This document shows, piece by piece, positions 44,631 to 54,415 of a stretch of DNA of 64,000 nt. This DNA comes from Myxococcales bacterium (lineage in GTDB: Bacteria > Myxococcota > UBA727 > VGSZ01): positions 1-64,000 of the forward strand of contig JAHFED010000030.1 of the NCBI GenBank assembly GCA_023248635.1, written 5' to 3'. Position 1 is the stretch's first letter. Each line of letters opens with the position of its first letter. Made by a program: the position numbers and the translations under genes. The notes under the pieces are model-generated. The model was not told the DNA's origin and ran no database searches. It saw only the letters and a program-made list of their open reading frames with translations.

Positions 44631-45407
44631 TCAGCGCTTTGCTTCCGTGGCCACCGCCGGTGCCGGCTCCGCCGTCGTCGACGAACGATTCATTGGCGCT
44701 CCGGCCGCCGGCCCCAAAGCTCGATCCTTGAGGAATTTCGCCGGCACGCCCCCCCACATGTGGTGAGCAGGGATGGTGGTGCCCTTGGTCATCAGCGACG
44801 ACGCCCCCAGCACCGCCCCCTCGCCGAGCACGCAGCCGGGCATCACCTTGGCGTTGCCACCGACCATGGACCTCTTGCCCAGGCGCACGGGCCGCATGCG
44901 CATTTTGCCGCCCTCGAGAGAGTGGGCCATCAGCACGGCATCGCCGCCGATGACGACGTCATCTCCGATGTCGATCAGATTCCAATCGAAGATGAGGATC
45001 GAATTGATGGTGACCCGTCTGCCAATCTTTGCACCCAAGAGCCGATACCAAATGTTGAGCATCGGCGTGCCCTTAAAGTGTTTCAAGAACATCTCGTTGG
45101 CGAAATTCGTGACGGCGCCGGTGGTGCCCCAGCCGACGACGGACCAGGAGAAAATCGCCCACTCACCCTCGTGCGGGTGGTAGAACATCAGCAGTTTGAA
45201 GACGACGCAGCAAGCACAGTAGCCAACACCCCAGACCAGATACAGAAATGGCGTCGACAATACCGCCCAAAACATGCTGAAGTGATCCTGAACGGCAGTG
45301 AACAGGTAATAGCACGGCACCAGCGCCACCGACGCAAAGAGCGCACAGAGCGCGAAAACCAAAAGGCCGCCGACGACGCGGCCGAAGTCGACGAACCAGC
45401 TCGGCAT
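44631..45407 (-). CDS. Membrane-anchored left-handed beta-helix acyltransferase
   Basis: Encodes 258 residues from ATG 45407 (AAGGGG upstream). Two or three N-terminal TM helices lead to a hexapeptide-repeat acyltransferase: LLGAKIGRRVTINSILIFDW, IDIGDDVVIGGDAVLMAH, SMVGGNAKVMPGCVLGEGAVLGAS. This arrangement resembles the terminal domain of Pls/PosA-type proteins and capsule O-acetyltransferases. It is the first gene of the exosortase operon, which supports a role in surface polymer or protein modification. Confidence 0.84.
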   Translation of the reverse strand: MPSWFVDFGRVVGGLLVFALCALFASVALVPCYYLFTAVQDHFSMFWAVLSTPFLYLVWGVGYCACCVVFKLLMFYHPHEGEWAIFSWSVVGWGTTGAVTNFANEMFLKHFKGTPMLNIWYRLLGAKIGRRVTINSILIFDWNLIDIGDDVVIGGDAVLMAHSLEGGKMRMRPVRLGKRSMVGGNAKVMPGCVLGEGAVLGASSLMTKGTTIPAHHMWGGVPAKFLKDRALGPAAGAPMNRSSTTAEPAPAVATEAKR

Positions 45408-45532
45408 GCAGACCCCTTGGGCGACGAAAGAGTGGCGTCGGTGCCCGGTCAGCACTGACCATCGTGCGCCGACGACGCTAGCAGGAGTTCAGTCCCCTTG
45501 TGCCGGGCGCGGCAAGACCGTAGTTCAGCGCC

Positions 45533-46426
<894 letters not shown>

Positions 46427-46435
46427 TCGACGCGC

Positions 46436-47476
46436 ATGAAAGGCAAGGCGCTCTCCTACGCCGACGCCGGCGTCAGCATCGACGCGGGCGAGGAGGCCGT
46501 CGATCGCATCACCGCGGCCGCGGTGCGCACGCACATCCCCGGCGTCGTCTCCGGCGTCGGCGGCTTCGGCGGCCTCTTTGCTCTGAAGGAAGCACTGGGC
46601 TCCCTCGAGGATCCGGTGCTGGTTTCGGGCACCGACGGCGTCGGCACCAAGTTGCTCGTGGCCATCGAAGCCGACGCCCACAGCACCATCGGCCAGGACC
46701 TGGTGGCCATGTGCGTGAACGACATCCTCACATCGGGAGCCCGTCCTCTCTTCTTCCTCGACTACTTCGCCAGCGGTCGCCTCGACCCCCAGCGCATGGC
46801 CACCGTCGTCGAAGGCATCGCCTTGGCCTGTGAAAAAAGCGGCTGTGCCTTGATTGGCGGCGAAACGGCGGAGTTGCCGGGTATGTACGCGCCGCGCCAC
46901 TACGACCTCGCGGGCTTCGCGGTGGGTGCGGTCGAACGCAAGAAGCTCATCGATGGCAAGGCCGTCGACGTCGGCGACACCATCATCGGCCTGGCGTCGT
47001 CGGGCGTACACTCCAATGGCTACAGCCTGGCGCGCAAAGTCCTGTTCGAGCGCATGAGCAAGAAGCTCGACGACGTGCTCGTCGACAAGCTCACGGTGGC
47101 CCAAGTCTTGTTGGTGCCCACACGCTTGTACGTACGGCCCATTCTCGATCTCCTGGGGGCCGTCGACGTCAAGGCCATGGCCCACATCACCGGCGGCGGC
47201 CTGCCCCTCAACTTGACGCGCAGCTTTGCTCCCCGCACCGCGGCCCTCGTCGACGAGCGACGTTGGCCCGAGCCCCCCATCTTCGACGTGCTCCGCCAAG
47301 GTGGACCCATCGAAGGCGCCGAGATGCGCCGAACCTTCAACTGCGGCATCGGCTTCTGCGTCGTCGTCGGACAACACGACGAGGCCCGCGCCCTCGAATG
47401 CCTGCGCAGAAACGGGGAGCAGGCCTTCGTCATCGGCTCCGTCGTCGAAGGTGACGGAGAGGTCCGGTACCTTTGA
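46436..47476 (+). CDS. purM: Phosphoribosylformylglycinamidine cyclo-ligase
   Basis: Encodes 346 residues, normal for PurM. Motifs LSYADAGVSIDAGEEAV, GGFGGLFAL, SGTDGVGTKLLVA, MCVNDILTSGA, LIGGETAELPGMY and AHITGGGLPLNL are intact. It closes the imidazole ring of AIR in de novo purine synthesis. Its stop overlaps the start of purN (TTGA), as in many purMN operons. Confidence 0.95.
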   Translation: MKGKALSYADAGVSIDAGEEAVDRITAAAVRTHIPGVVSGVGGFGGLFALKEALGSLEDPVLVSGTDGVGTKLLVAIEADAHSTIGQDLVAMCVNDILTSGARPLFFLDYFASGRLDPQRMATVVEGIALACEKSGCALIGGETAELPGMYAPRHYDLAGFAVGAVERKKLIDGKAVDVGDTIIGLASSGVHSNGYSLARKVLFERMSKKLDDVLVDKLTVAQVLLVPTRLYVRPILDLLGAVDVKAMAHITGGGLPLNLTRSFAPRTAALVDERRWPEPPIFDVLRQGGPIEGAEMRRTFNCGIGFCVVVGQHDEARALECLRRNGEQAFVIGSVVEGDGEVRYL

Positions 47477-48114
47477 AGGCTCTCGTTGGACGGGTGTGCT
47501 CCGCCGTCGATCCCCTGCGGGTGGGGGTGCTCGTTTCGGGCAGCGGTTCAAACCTCCAAGCCCTGCTCGATCGACAGGCCGGCAGCCTCTACCGCGTCGT
47601 CGTCGTCGTCGCCAATGTGGCCGGCGCCTTTGCTTTGACGCGGGCCAAAGACGCCGGCGTCGCCGCTGTGGTCGAGGGGCACCAGGGCATCACGCGCGAG
47701 GCCCACGAGGCCCGAGTGCAGGTCCATCTCGAGCAACACCAGGTCGAGCTGCTGGTGCTCGGCGGCTACATGCGCGTGCTCTCGCCGTGGTTGGTCGGTC
47801 AATGGCGTCGACGCATCGTCAATGTGCACCCAGCGTTGCTGCCCTCGTTCCCCGGCATGCACGCGGCCAAACAAGCGCTCGATCACGGCTGCCGCGTCGC
47901 CGGCTGCACCGTGCACCTCGTCGACGACGGCGTCGACACGGGGCCGATCCTCTCGCAGGCTGCGGTGCCCATTCACGACCACGACGACGAAGCGTCACTG
48001 CAGCGGCGCATCCAGAACGAGGAGCACCGCCTCTTGCCTCAGGTGGTCGAGGCCTACGCAGCGGGCAAGGTCGTCGACGTCGAAGGCCGCGTGCGTTGCT
48101 GCGCGCTTTCTTGA
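47473..48114 (+). CDS. purN: Phosphoribosylglycinamide formyltransferase
   Basis: Encodes 213 residues from a TTG overlapping the purM stop; GTGs a few codons later are alternatives. VGVLVSGSGSNLQAL, LGGYMRVLSPWLV, VNVHPALLPSFPGMHA and VHLVDDGVDTGPI carry the 10-formyl-THF and GAR-binding residues, including the active-site Asn, His and Asp. Length fits GART. It works with PurM in purine synthesis. Confidence 0.94.
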   Translation: MKALVGRVCSAVDPLRVGVLVSGSGSNLQALLDRQAGSLYRVVVVVANVAGAFALTRAKDAGVAAVVEGHQGITREAHEARVQVHLEQHQVELLVLGGYMRVLSPWLVGQWRRRIVNVHPALLPSFPGMHAAKQALDHGCRVAGCTVHLVDDGVDTGPILSQAAVPIHDHDDEASLQRRIQNEEHRLLPQVVEAYAAGKVVDVEGRVRCCALS

Positions 48115-48130
48115 GCCCCAGCCCCTGTGC

Positions 48131-48556
48131 ATGAGAGCGTCGGGCATGAGCTTCTTCGACGCCTGCGTTGTGCTCTCCTTCTTGGTGGCCTTGGCCGTGG
48201 TCTCCAAGATGCTCACCGCGCTGCGCCTCCTGGAATCGCGCGTCTCCCTGCTCCAAGACCAAATCGCGCACTCGGCCCGTCGACGGACCGCGCGCGCGCC
48301 GCCGAGCTTGAAGAGCATGCAGGCCGAGCTCGAAGCCGAGGACCTGCGCACCGACGGTGAAAAGACCACCCACGTCGTCGACGACCCCGAGCTGGAGGCG
48401 CTGCTCAGCGAGATGAACAGCGAGCAAGATCGACTCAAGAAGGCCATGGGCCGCGACTTTCGGGGCGCGAGCCAAGCCCAGCGCGGCCCGCGGTCGGCAG
48501 CGGCCTTGCGAGGCAGCCCGGTGCCGGGACGCAAACCCCAGCCCTTGAAGAGTTGA
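48131..48556 (+). CDS. Small membrane protein with coiled coil
   Basis: Encodes 141 residues from ATG 48131; ATG 48146 (MSFFDACVVLSFLVALAVV) is equally likely. One N-terminal TM helix is followed by a coiled-coil segment (MLTALRLLESRVSLLQDQIA), an acidic stretch with ELEALLSEMNSEQDRLKKAMG and a basic, Pro-rich tail. No family is recognised. It could be a membrane-attached assembly or division accessory. Confidence 0.58.
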   Translation: MRASGMSFFDACVVLSFLVALAVVSKMLTALRLLESRVSLLQDQIAHSARRRTARAPPSLKSMQAELEAEDLRTDGEKTTHVVDDPELEALLSEMNSEQDRLKKAMGRDFRGASQAQRGPRSAAALRGSPVPGRKPQPLKS

Positions 48557-48563
48557 GTTCGGC

Positions 48564-49487
48564 TCAAGCGACAACGAAGGCCAAGACCGCGTCGAGGGCG
48601 AGCAGGAGCAGGGCGACGACGACGACGGCGCCGACGGCGGCCACGGGGGTCCGGCGCCCGCGACCCAAGGCCAGGCCCGCGACGACGATGAGCAGCACCC
48701 CGTCGAGCAGCCGCAGGCGCTGACGCCAGCGCTGGGTGGTCTCTCCTGCCGTTGCCCGTCGTCGGTGCTGCTGGATCTCGAACGACGGCGACACCACCGG
48801 CGTTTGCGCGGGCTGGGGCACGAGCCTTTCGAGGTCAGCGGGCGCGCCCTCACCCTTGACGAAGGCCACGAAAGTGCGGCCGCGGGCCGAGGGCAGCGCG
48901 GACTCGGCCAGGCGGACGACGACGAGCTCCCCAGGCCGGGCGTCGTCGGGGAGCGGGAACACCGCGCGATCGTCGGCCATGGCGCGCGTCACGCCACCCA
49001 CCATGAGCTCAGCGGCGAAGGGCACCGACGAGGTGACGTCGACGACGACGTCGCCGCCGGGCTCGGGTGCGGGTGTCAGCAAAGTCGCGCGCAGGGAGCC
49101 ATCGCTCAGCGGCAAGAGGGCAGCACCGGCCTTGATCAGCGGCCGCGTTGACGTCGACGTAGGGGGGGGCGGCACCAGCGGTACCTCGACGTGCAAGACC
49201 AAGGGCACAGCGCCGACGACGCCGTCGATCTCGAGCGCCGGCGATCTCTCGATCTGCGCCAGCCCGTGGGCGTCGACTGCGGTGCCGTTCACCTTTCCCA
49301 CAAAGGGCGCGCGCCGTGGTGGATCGACGCCGAGCACGCGAACGAACCAGCGCTGACCCGGCGTCACCGCAGGATCCGCGACGACGACAACGACGGCATC
49401 GGGCCCCGGCAGGGCATGGGCCAGGGCGATGAAGAAGCAGCCGACGACGGCGACGGCGGCAAGGACAGCGACGGCGCGAATGATCAC
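48564..49487 (-). CDS. Two-TM protein coupled to the rhomboid gene
   Basis: Encodes 307 residues from a GTG overlapping the rhomboid stop (GTGA). An N-terminal TM helix (AVAVLAAVAVVGCFFIALAHA) is followed by a beta-rich external domain that looks like Ig-like or jelly-roll folds (RWFVRVLGVDPP, then VPLVLHVEVPLV), and a C-terminal pair of hydrophobic helices. Translational coupling to a rhomboid protease makes it a candidate rhomboid substrate or partner. No named family. Confidence 0.62.
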   Translation of the reverse strand: MIIRAVAVLAAVAVVGCFFIALAHALPGPDAVVVVVADPAVTPGQRWFVRVLGVDPPRRAPFVGKVNGTAVDAHGLAQIERSPALEIDGVVGAVPLVLHVEVPLVPPPPTSTSTRPLIKAGAALLPLSDGSLRATLLTPAPEPGGDVVVDVTSSVPFAAELMVGGVTRAMADDRAVFPLPDDARPGELVVVRLAESALPSARGRTFVAFVKGEGAPADLERLVPQPAQTPVVSPSFEIQQHRRRATAGETTQRWRQRLRLLDGVLLIVVAGLALGRGRRTPVAAVGAVVVVALLLLALDAVLAFVVA

Positions 49488-51211
49488 TGGAAGCGGTCGT
49501 CGTCGGGGAAATGAGCGTGGGCGACGGTGTTGTGCAGGGCGGCCTGCTCGAGCTCGCCACGCGCGCGGTGCACCTGCACCAACAAGGCAGCGGCGTCGGC
49601 GTCGTCGCTGGCCTTGCTCTCGGCGGTGCGGGCGTTGGCGAGGGCGGCGTCGAGGTCGTGGCCGAAGCTCAGCTCGAAGGCGGCGCGAGCCATCGCGGTG
49701 CGGGCGGTCCACGAAGGCTCGTCGTTGGCCAGCTCCCCGGCGCGCACGAACGCGGTGCGAGCCGCGGTGACGTCGCCGGCGGTCTGGTGGGCGAGCCCGC
49801 GCTCCAGCCAGGCCTTCGTCGATGACGGCCGATCGGTGGTCGCCCGGGTCGCCAACAGCTCGGCGTCGGTGCCGGTCACGCTCACGTGCAAAAGCAGGGC
49901 GTCGAGCTGCGCGTGGGCCACTGGAGAAACACCTCGGCGCTCCTCGGCGACGACGGCGCATTCAATCTCACCGCGCACAAAGAGCAGCGCGCGCGCCGAA
50001 AAGGGTCCGTCGCTGGCGACGTAGGAAAAGGGCAGGAGGCGCGCGTCCAGATTCCCGACCCGCGCGGGGTGGGCTTCGTCGACGACGAGGCTCGCGAGTT
50101 GGCCATTTCTGGCGCGGGGCCACAGCTCTTGGTCGACGAAGCTTGCGACCGATTCGTCGACGGTTTTGGGCACGGCCATGCGCGCGCAGGCCACGGAGGC
50201 GATGGCGTCGACGCCATTGCCAAAGGCGATGAAGCCCAGGGGGTCGGTGCCCTTGGACCACGTCGACGGCCGCTCGACGGCGACGCCAAAAGCCGAGAAG
50301 GGCGAGCTCACCGTCGTGACCAACAGCCTCGGCAGCAGGGGACCGACAGCGCAGACGACGACGACGACAGCGAGCGCCACCAGCCAGGGTCGAGCGACGG
50401 TGAGCGGTCGCTCGCTCACTGACTTGAGGCGCAGCAAGCGCGGCTCGAGCACGCAGCCCGCCAGAAAGCCGCAAACGATGCCGCCGGCGTGCCCCCAATT
50501 GTCCGTCGAAGCCCGCAACAGACCCAGCGAGAAGGCAGCCGCAGTGTAGCCGACGACGACGACGCCGAAATAGATGCGGTAGCGCCAGGCCAGCACGTCG
50601 GCGAAGCGCAGTCCAAAAACGACGGCGCACCCGAGGCAGCCGAAGATCATGCCCGAGGCCCCGACCGTCGTGAGCGGGATGGCCAGCGTCGACGTCACCA
50701 TGCAAGAGAGCCCGCTCAGCACCAAGAGCAGCAAGTAGTCGCCGCGGCGGTAGACCCCCTCGAGCACGGTGCCGACGCTCAACAAGGCAAAGAGATTGAA
50801 CGCCAGGTGGGTGCCGTCTTTGTGCAGCAAGCTCGCCACCAAGAGTCGCCACGCTTCGCCGTCGTCGACGACCCTGGCCCGGGCCTTGGCACCCAGCAGC
50901 AGCAGCGCCTCGCGGGTGACCACGCCGCCGCCTTCGTCTTTGGCGATCCACCACAGCGCCGTGCACAGCCCCGCAAGCACCAGGGTGACGAAAGGGATGC
51001 GCCCCAGGTGAAAATGGCGGCGAAAGAGCAGCCGCCGGGGATCGTAGACCGCAGCGAAGAGGGGCAAAGCTCGGGCTTCGACGAAGCGCTCCCCCGTCAA
51101 CGCTGGGATCGAGACGAGAGCGTGCGGCGAGATCTCACCACGGCGCGCGCGGTGCTCGAACTCGTCCATCGAGAGCACGGCTTCGCTCTCACCGTCGCGA
51201 ACACGAATCAC
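49484..51211 (-). CDS. Rhomboid serine protease with N-terminal GYF-like and C-terminal TPR-like regions
   Basis: Encodes 575 residues from GTG 51211. An N-terminal soluble domain (FEHRARRGEISPHALVSIP) precedes six or so TM helices with rhomboid motifs: HLAFNLFALLSVG, GASGMIFGCLG with catalytic Ser, and GHAGGIVCGFLAG with catalytic His. The C-terminal 220 residues are soluble and end in TPR-like helices (AWLERGLAHQTAGDVTAARTAF). It should cleave membrane proteins within the bilayer. Start uncertain; an ATG at 51169 is possible. Confidence 0.86.
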   Translation of the reverse strand: MIRVRDGESEAVLSMDEFEHRARRGEISPHALVSIPALTGERFVEARALPLFAAVYDPRRLLFRRHFHLGRIPFVTLVLAGLCTALWWIAKDEGGGVVTREALLLLGAKARARVVDDGEAWRLLVASLLHKDGTHLAFNLFALLSVGTVLEGVYRRGDYLLLLVLSGLSCMVTSTLAIPLTTVGASGMIFGCLGCAVVFGLRFADVLAWRYRIYFGVVVVGYTAAAFSLGLLRASTDNWGHAGGIVCGFLAGCVLEPRLLRLKSVSERPLTVARPWLVALAVVVVVCAVGPLLPRLLVTTVSSPFSAFGVAVERPSTWSKGTDPLGFIAFGNGVDAIASVACARMAVPKTVDESVASFVDQELWPRARNGQLASLVVDEAHPARVGNLDARLLPFSYVASDGPFSARALLFVRGEIECAVVAEERRGVSPVAHAQLDALLLHVSVTGTDAELLATRATTDRPSSTKAWLERGLAHQTAGDVTAARTAFVRAGELANDEPSWTARTAMARAAFELSFGHDLDAALANARTAESKASDDADAAALLVQVHRARGELEQAALHNTVAHAHFPDDDRFQ

Positions 51212-51278
51212 CTCCCGAGTGTAGGCGGATCGGCGGGACGCGGGCGGCGCAAGCCCGAAGCGCTGTAGCGTCGAACCG

Positions 51279-53603
51279 ATGCTCCGCCGCGGCCCTCCCC
51301 AGACCAACCTCCCTGTCGAGCGCGGCGCCTTCGTCGGACGCGAGCGAGGCCTCGCCGCCATCGGGCGCGTGCTCGCCGACGACGCCGACGACGCTCCGCG
51401 CGTGCTGGCCCTGACCGGTCCGGCCGGCGTCGGCAAGACCCGCCTGTGCTTGCGCGCCGCGGCCCGCGAGCTGCCCCGGGTCGGTCACGACGGCGGCGTG
51501 TGGCTGGTGGAATGTCTCGACGCCACCGACGACGCCGGCTTGGTGCGCCTCTTGGGCCTGATGCTGGGGTTGCTCCCCGATGCCTCAGCCCCCCAGGCCG
51601 TCGAACGCGCCCGCATCAGCAGCGCCCTGCGCGAGCGCGGATCCGCTCTGGTCGTCGTCGACGGCGCCGACGACGTCGTGGGCGTGATCGAGCTGCTCTC
51701 CGACTTGTCGCTGGCGGCACCGGCCTGCCGTTTCATCCTCACCCGCCGAGAGACGGTGGCGCCCGGCCCCGGCGTGGCGGCGTTCACGGTGGGCGCCTTG
51801 TCCGTGACCCAGAAGTCCGGCACCGAAGAGAGCGAGGGCGCCCGCCTCTTCATCGAGCGCGTGGCCGAAGCCCGCGGAACCCACACGCGCTCCTTGTCGC
51901 CCCAAGACGTCACAGCCATCGGCCACGTCGTGCGCCAGCTGGACGGCTTGCCCCAGGCCATCGAGCTCGCCGCTGCCCGCTGCCGGGTGTTGAGCCCAGG
52001 GGAGCTGCTCGAGCGCTTGCCGCGCAACCTGGGCGCTTTGTCGTCGACGCGCTCCAAAGGACCGCGCAGCGCCTTGGCCGGCGTCGTCGCCTGGTCGCTC
52101 GATCTCTTGCAGCCCTGGGAGAGGGCCACCCTGGCGCAAACGGTGATCTTCCACGGCGGCTTCACCCACGCCGCCGCCCGCGAAGTCGTCGACCTCAGCA
52201 GCACCCACGACGCGCCCGACATCGACGCCGTCTTGGAATCGCTGGTCGAAAAGGCGCTGCTCAAGGTCATGGTCGGCGACGACGAAGCCTCGTCGGCGGA
52301 AGGTGCGCGCTACACCCACCCGCCGGCGGTGCGCGACTTCATCGTGCAGGTGCGGCCCACGCACCCCACCGGAGCGCGCGCACCCTCGACCCTCGACATG
52401 CTCCCCGAGTCGAGCACCATCGCGCGCTCGGCGGAGGATCTCGAAGGCCCCCGCGAGCTGGCGACGTCGAGGGCGGCCCTGGTGCGGCGTCACGCGACCT
52501 GGGCCCTCGCGCGCTGCGGAGCCCTGAAGGAAAACGTCGACGGCCACGGCGGTTTGCTGGCCCGACGGGCCCTCGAACGAGAGCAAGACAACCTGCTGGC
52601 CGTGGTGCGTCGGTCTTTGAGCGAGGAAAGCGCGAGCCTCACCAGTCTCACGCAGGTCTTGTTGGCCCTGTCGGCGCTGGAGCCGGTGATGACGACGCGA
52701 GGCCCCCACGAGCTCTTCGCGCGCCTCTTGGATCGCGCCGTGGTACCCGCCGAAGCCGTCGGCGTCGCTCCCGCTCTGGTGGCCCGTGGGCACGACATGC
52801 GGGCGCGTTTGCGCCGGACCCGCGGCCAGCTCGCGTCGTCGAAAGCAGATCTCGATGCCTGCCTGGTGCTGGCGCGCAAGGCCCGCGACCGTCCCCTCGA
52901 GGCCCGCGCCCTGGCCAACCTGGGCACCCACGCCCTCTTCATCGGTGACCTGAAGGTGGCTCGCGCCGACTACGACGACGCCATCGCCTTGGTTCGCGCC
53001 ATCGGCGATCGGCGGCTCGAGGGGCGCTGCGTCGGCTTTTTCGGCTTGCTCGAAGAGGAGGGCGACAACCTCGGGGCCGCCGCCCACAACTACCGATCGG
53101 CCATCGAGATCCACCAAGAGACCGGTGATCGTCGCTGGGAGGCCATTCACGGCAGCCAGCTCGCGCGGGTGAAGTTGGGCCAAGGCGACGTCGACGGCGC
53201 CCGCGAGCTCTTGCGCCGCTCCCTGGTCTTGCACCGCGAGCTGCGCAACCGCCGCCAGGAGGGCCTCGGCCTGGTGCTGCTGGGCGACGTCGCCGCCGTG
53301 AGCCGCTTCTTCGCCGACGCCGCCGCCGCCTGGCAGCGCGCCGCGCCCATCGCCCGCGACATTGGCGACCCCACCTTGCAGGCGCTGGTGCACGCCCGCC
53401 TCGCGTTGTCCGAGGAGCGCCAGGGCCTCGATGCCGGCGCCCACCACGCCCTCGTCGATGCCGCCGTCGGACGCATCGACGACCCCCAGATCAAGGCCAC
53501 CATCGCCACCTTCCGCGCGACCGGACCGCTGCCCGCCTCAACGCGGGGGGTGCAGGTGCGCGCGGCCGAACGCGTGCTGAAGAGCCTGGGTGCCCAAAGC
53601 TGA
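51279..53603 (+). CDS. STAND-type NTPase with TPR repeats
   Basis: Encodes 774 residues. Walker A LTGPAGVGKTRL near residue 50, Walker B ALVVVDGAD, a Sensor-1-like RFILTRRE and a GLPQAIELAAARCRVLSP helical segment are as in AfsR/SARP-associated or LuxR-type NB-ARC-like ATPases. The C-terminal 300 residues are TPR-like helices (LEARALANLGTHALFIGDLKVARADYD). No DNA-binding or kinase domain is present, so an effector is either absent or encoded elsewhere. It is divergent from the rhomboid gene. Confidence 0.84.
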   Translation: MLRRGPPQTNLPVERGAFVGRERGLAAIGRVLADDADDAPRVLALTGPAGVGKTRLCLRAAARELPRVGHDGGVWLVECLDATDDAGLVRLLGLMLGLLPDASAPQAVERARISSALRERGSALVVVDGADDVVGVIELLSDLSLAAPACRFILTRRETVAPGPGVAAFTVGALSVTQKSGTEESEGARLFIERVAEARGTHTRSLSPQDVTAIGHVVRQLDGLPQAIELAAARCRVLSPGELLERLPRNLGALSSTRSKGPRSALAGVVAWSLDLLQPWERATLAQTVIFHGGFTHAAAREVVDLSSTHDAPDIDAVLESLVEKALLKVMVGDDEASSAEGARYTHPPAVRDFIVQVRPTHPTGARAPSTLDMLPESSTIARSAEDLEGPRELATSRAALVRRHATWALARCGALKENVDGHGGLLARRALEREQDNLLAVVRRSLSEESASLTSLTQVLLALSALEPVMTTRGPHELFARLLDRAVVPAEAVGVAPALVARGHDMRARLRRTRGQLASSKADLDACLVLARKARDRPLEARALANLGTHALFIGDLKVARADYDDAIALVRAIGDRRLEGRCVGFFGLLEEEGDNLGAAAHNYRSAIEIHQETGDRRWEAIHGSQLARVKLGQGDVDGARELLRRSLVLHRELRNRRQEGLGLVLLGDVAAVSRFFADAAAAWQRAAPIARDIGDPTLQALVHARLALSEERQGLDAGAHHALVDAAVGRIDDPQIKATIATFRATGPLPASTRGVQVRAAERVLKSLGAQS

Positions 53604-53771
53604 CGACGACGGCACCGACGGCGCTGGCTGATGCTCGGGGCCTGGCCAACGGCGCAAAGGCAGGAGGCACTGGAGCCGTGCGACGCCGCAAACATCGGCA
53701 CTTTGCTGGCGGAGGCCTGGCCTTTGTAGGCTGGCGCCGCTGCTGCCGGGCTCGACAGCGAAAAGGACACT

Positions 53772-54401
53772 ATGACCAGCGCGACGATGACTGCCGCCGA
53801 GGGCCGCGCCTACTACCTCGACAAGATGACGCTGCGGGAAGCGCGCACGGCCTACTTCGCTCGCACCGGCTTCGACGACGGCACCTACGTCGACACCTGG
53901 GTGAAGCTGCCGGTGGGTCCCATCCACGTCTATATGCCCAACGTTGGGCCCCGGCGGGAAGCCGTGAAAATCCACGACATCAACCACATCGTCGGCGGCT
54001 TCGGCACCGACTGGCAGGGTGAGTTTGAGATCTCCGCCTTCGAGCTCGGCATGGGCACTGGGCGCTATTGGGTGGGTTGGTTCCTCGGCGTGGGCGGCGT
54101 CGCCCTCGGCCTGTTGCGCTGTCGTGATCCCGTGCGCCGGGCCTTTGCCCGCGGACGTCGGACCAAGGCCAGCATCTACCGGGAGATCCCCGACCTCACC
54201 GATGCGGTGCTCGACGGCACGACGGTGGGTGCCTTGAGAGAACGTGTGCAAATCCCCGACGAAGCCACACCGACCCCCGAGGACGACGCCGCCCTCAAGC
54301 GCCTGGCCGTGATGGGAGTGCTGCTGCATGTGGTGCTGCCCCTGCTGGGCTTCGTCGGGGTGCTGACCGCGCTCTTTCTTGCCGTGCGCTCGCTGGGCTG
54401 A
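53772..54401 (+). CDS. Coq4-like metalloprotein with C-terminal membrane helices
   Basis: Encodes 209 residues from ATG 53772 (AAGGA upstream). The motif HDINHIVGG then GE gives H68-D69-x2-H72-x11-E84, matching the HDxxHx(11)E zinc site of Coq4, the ubiquinone-assembly protein. The region before it is helical and the C-terminus adds TM helices (YWVGWFLGVGGVALGLL and VLLHVVLPLLGFVGVLTALFL). Its role in quinone synthesis is inferred from the motif alone. Confidence 0.66.
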   Translation: MTSATMTAAEGRAYYLDKMTLREARTAYFARTGFDDGTYVDTWVKLPVGPIHVYMPNVGPRREAVKIHDINHIVGGFGTDWQGEFEISAFELGMGTGRYWVGWFLGVGGVALGLLRCRDPVRRAFARGRRTKASIYREIPDLTDAVLDGTTVGALRERVQIPDEATPTPEDDAALKRLAVMGVLLHVVLPLLGFVGVLTALFLAVRSLG

Positions 54402-54415
54402 GTCCGTCGCCCAGG

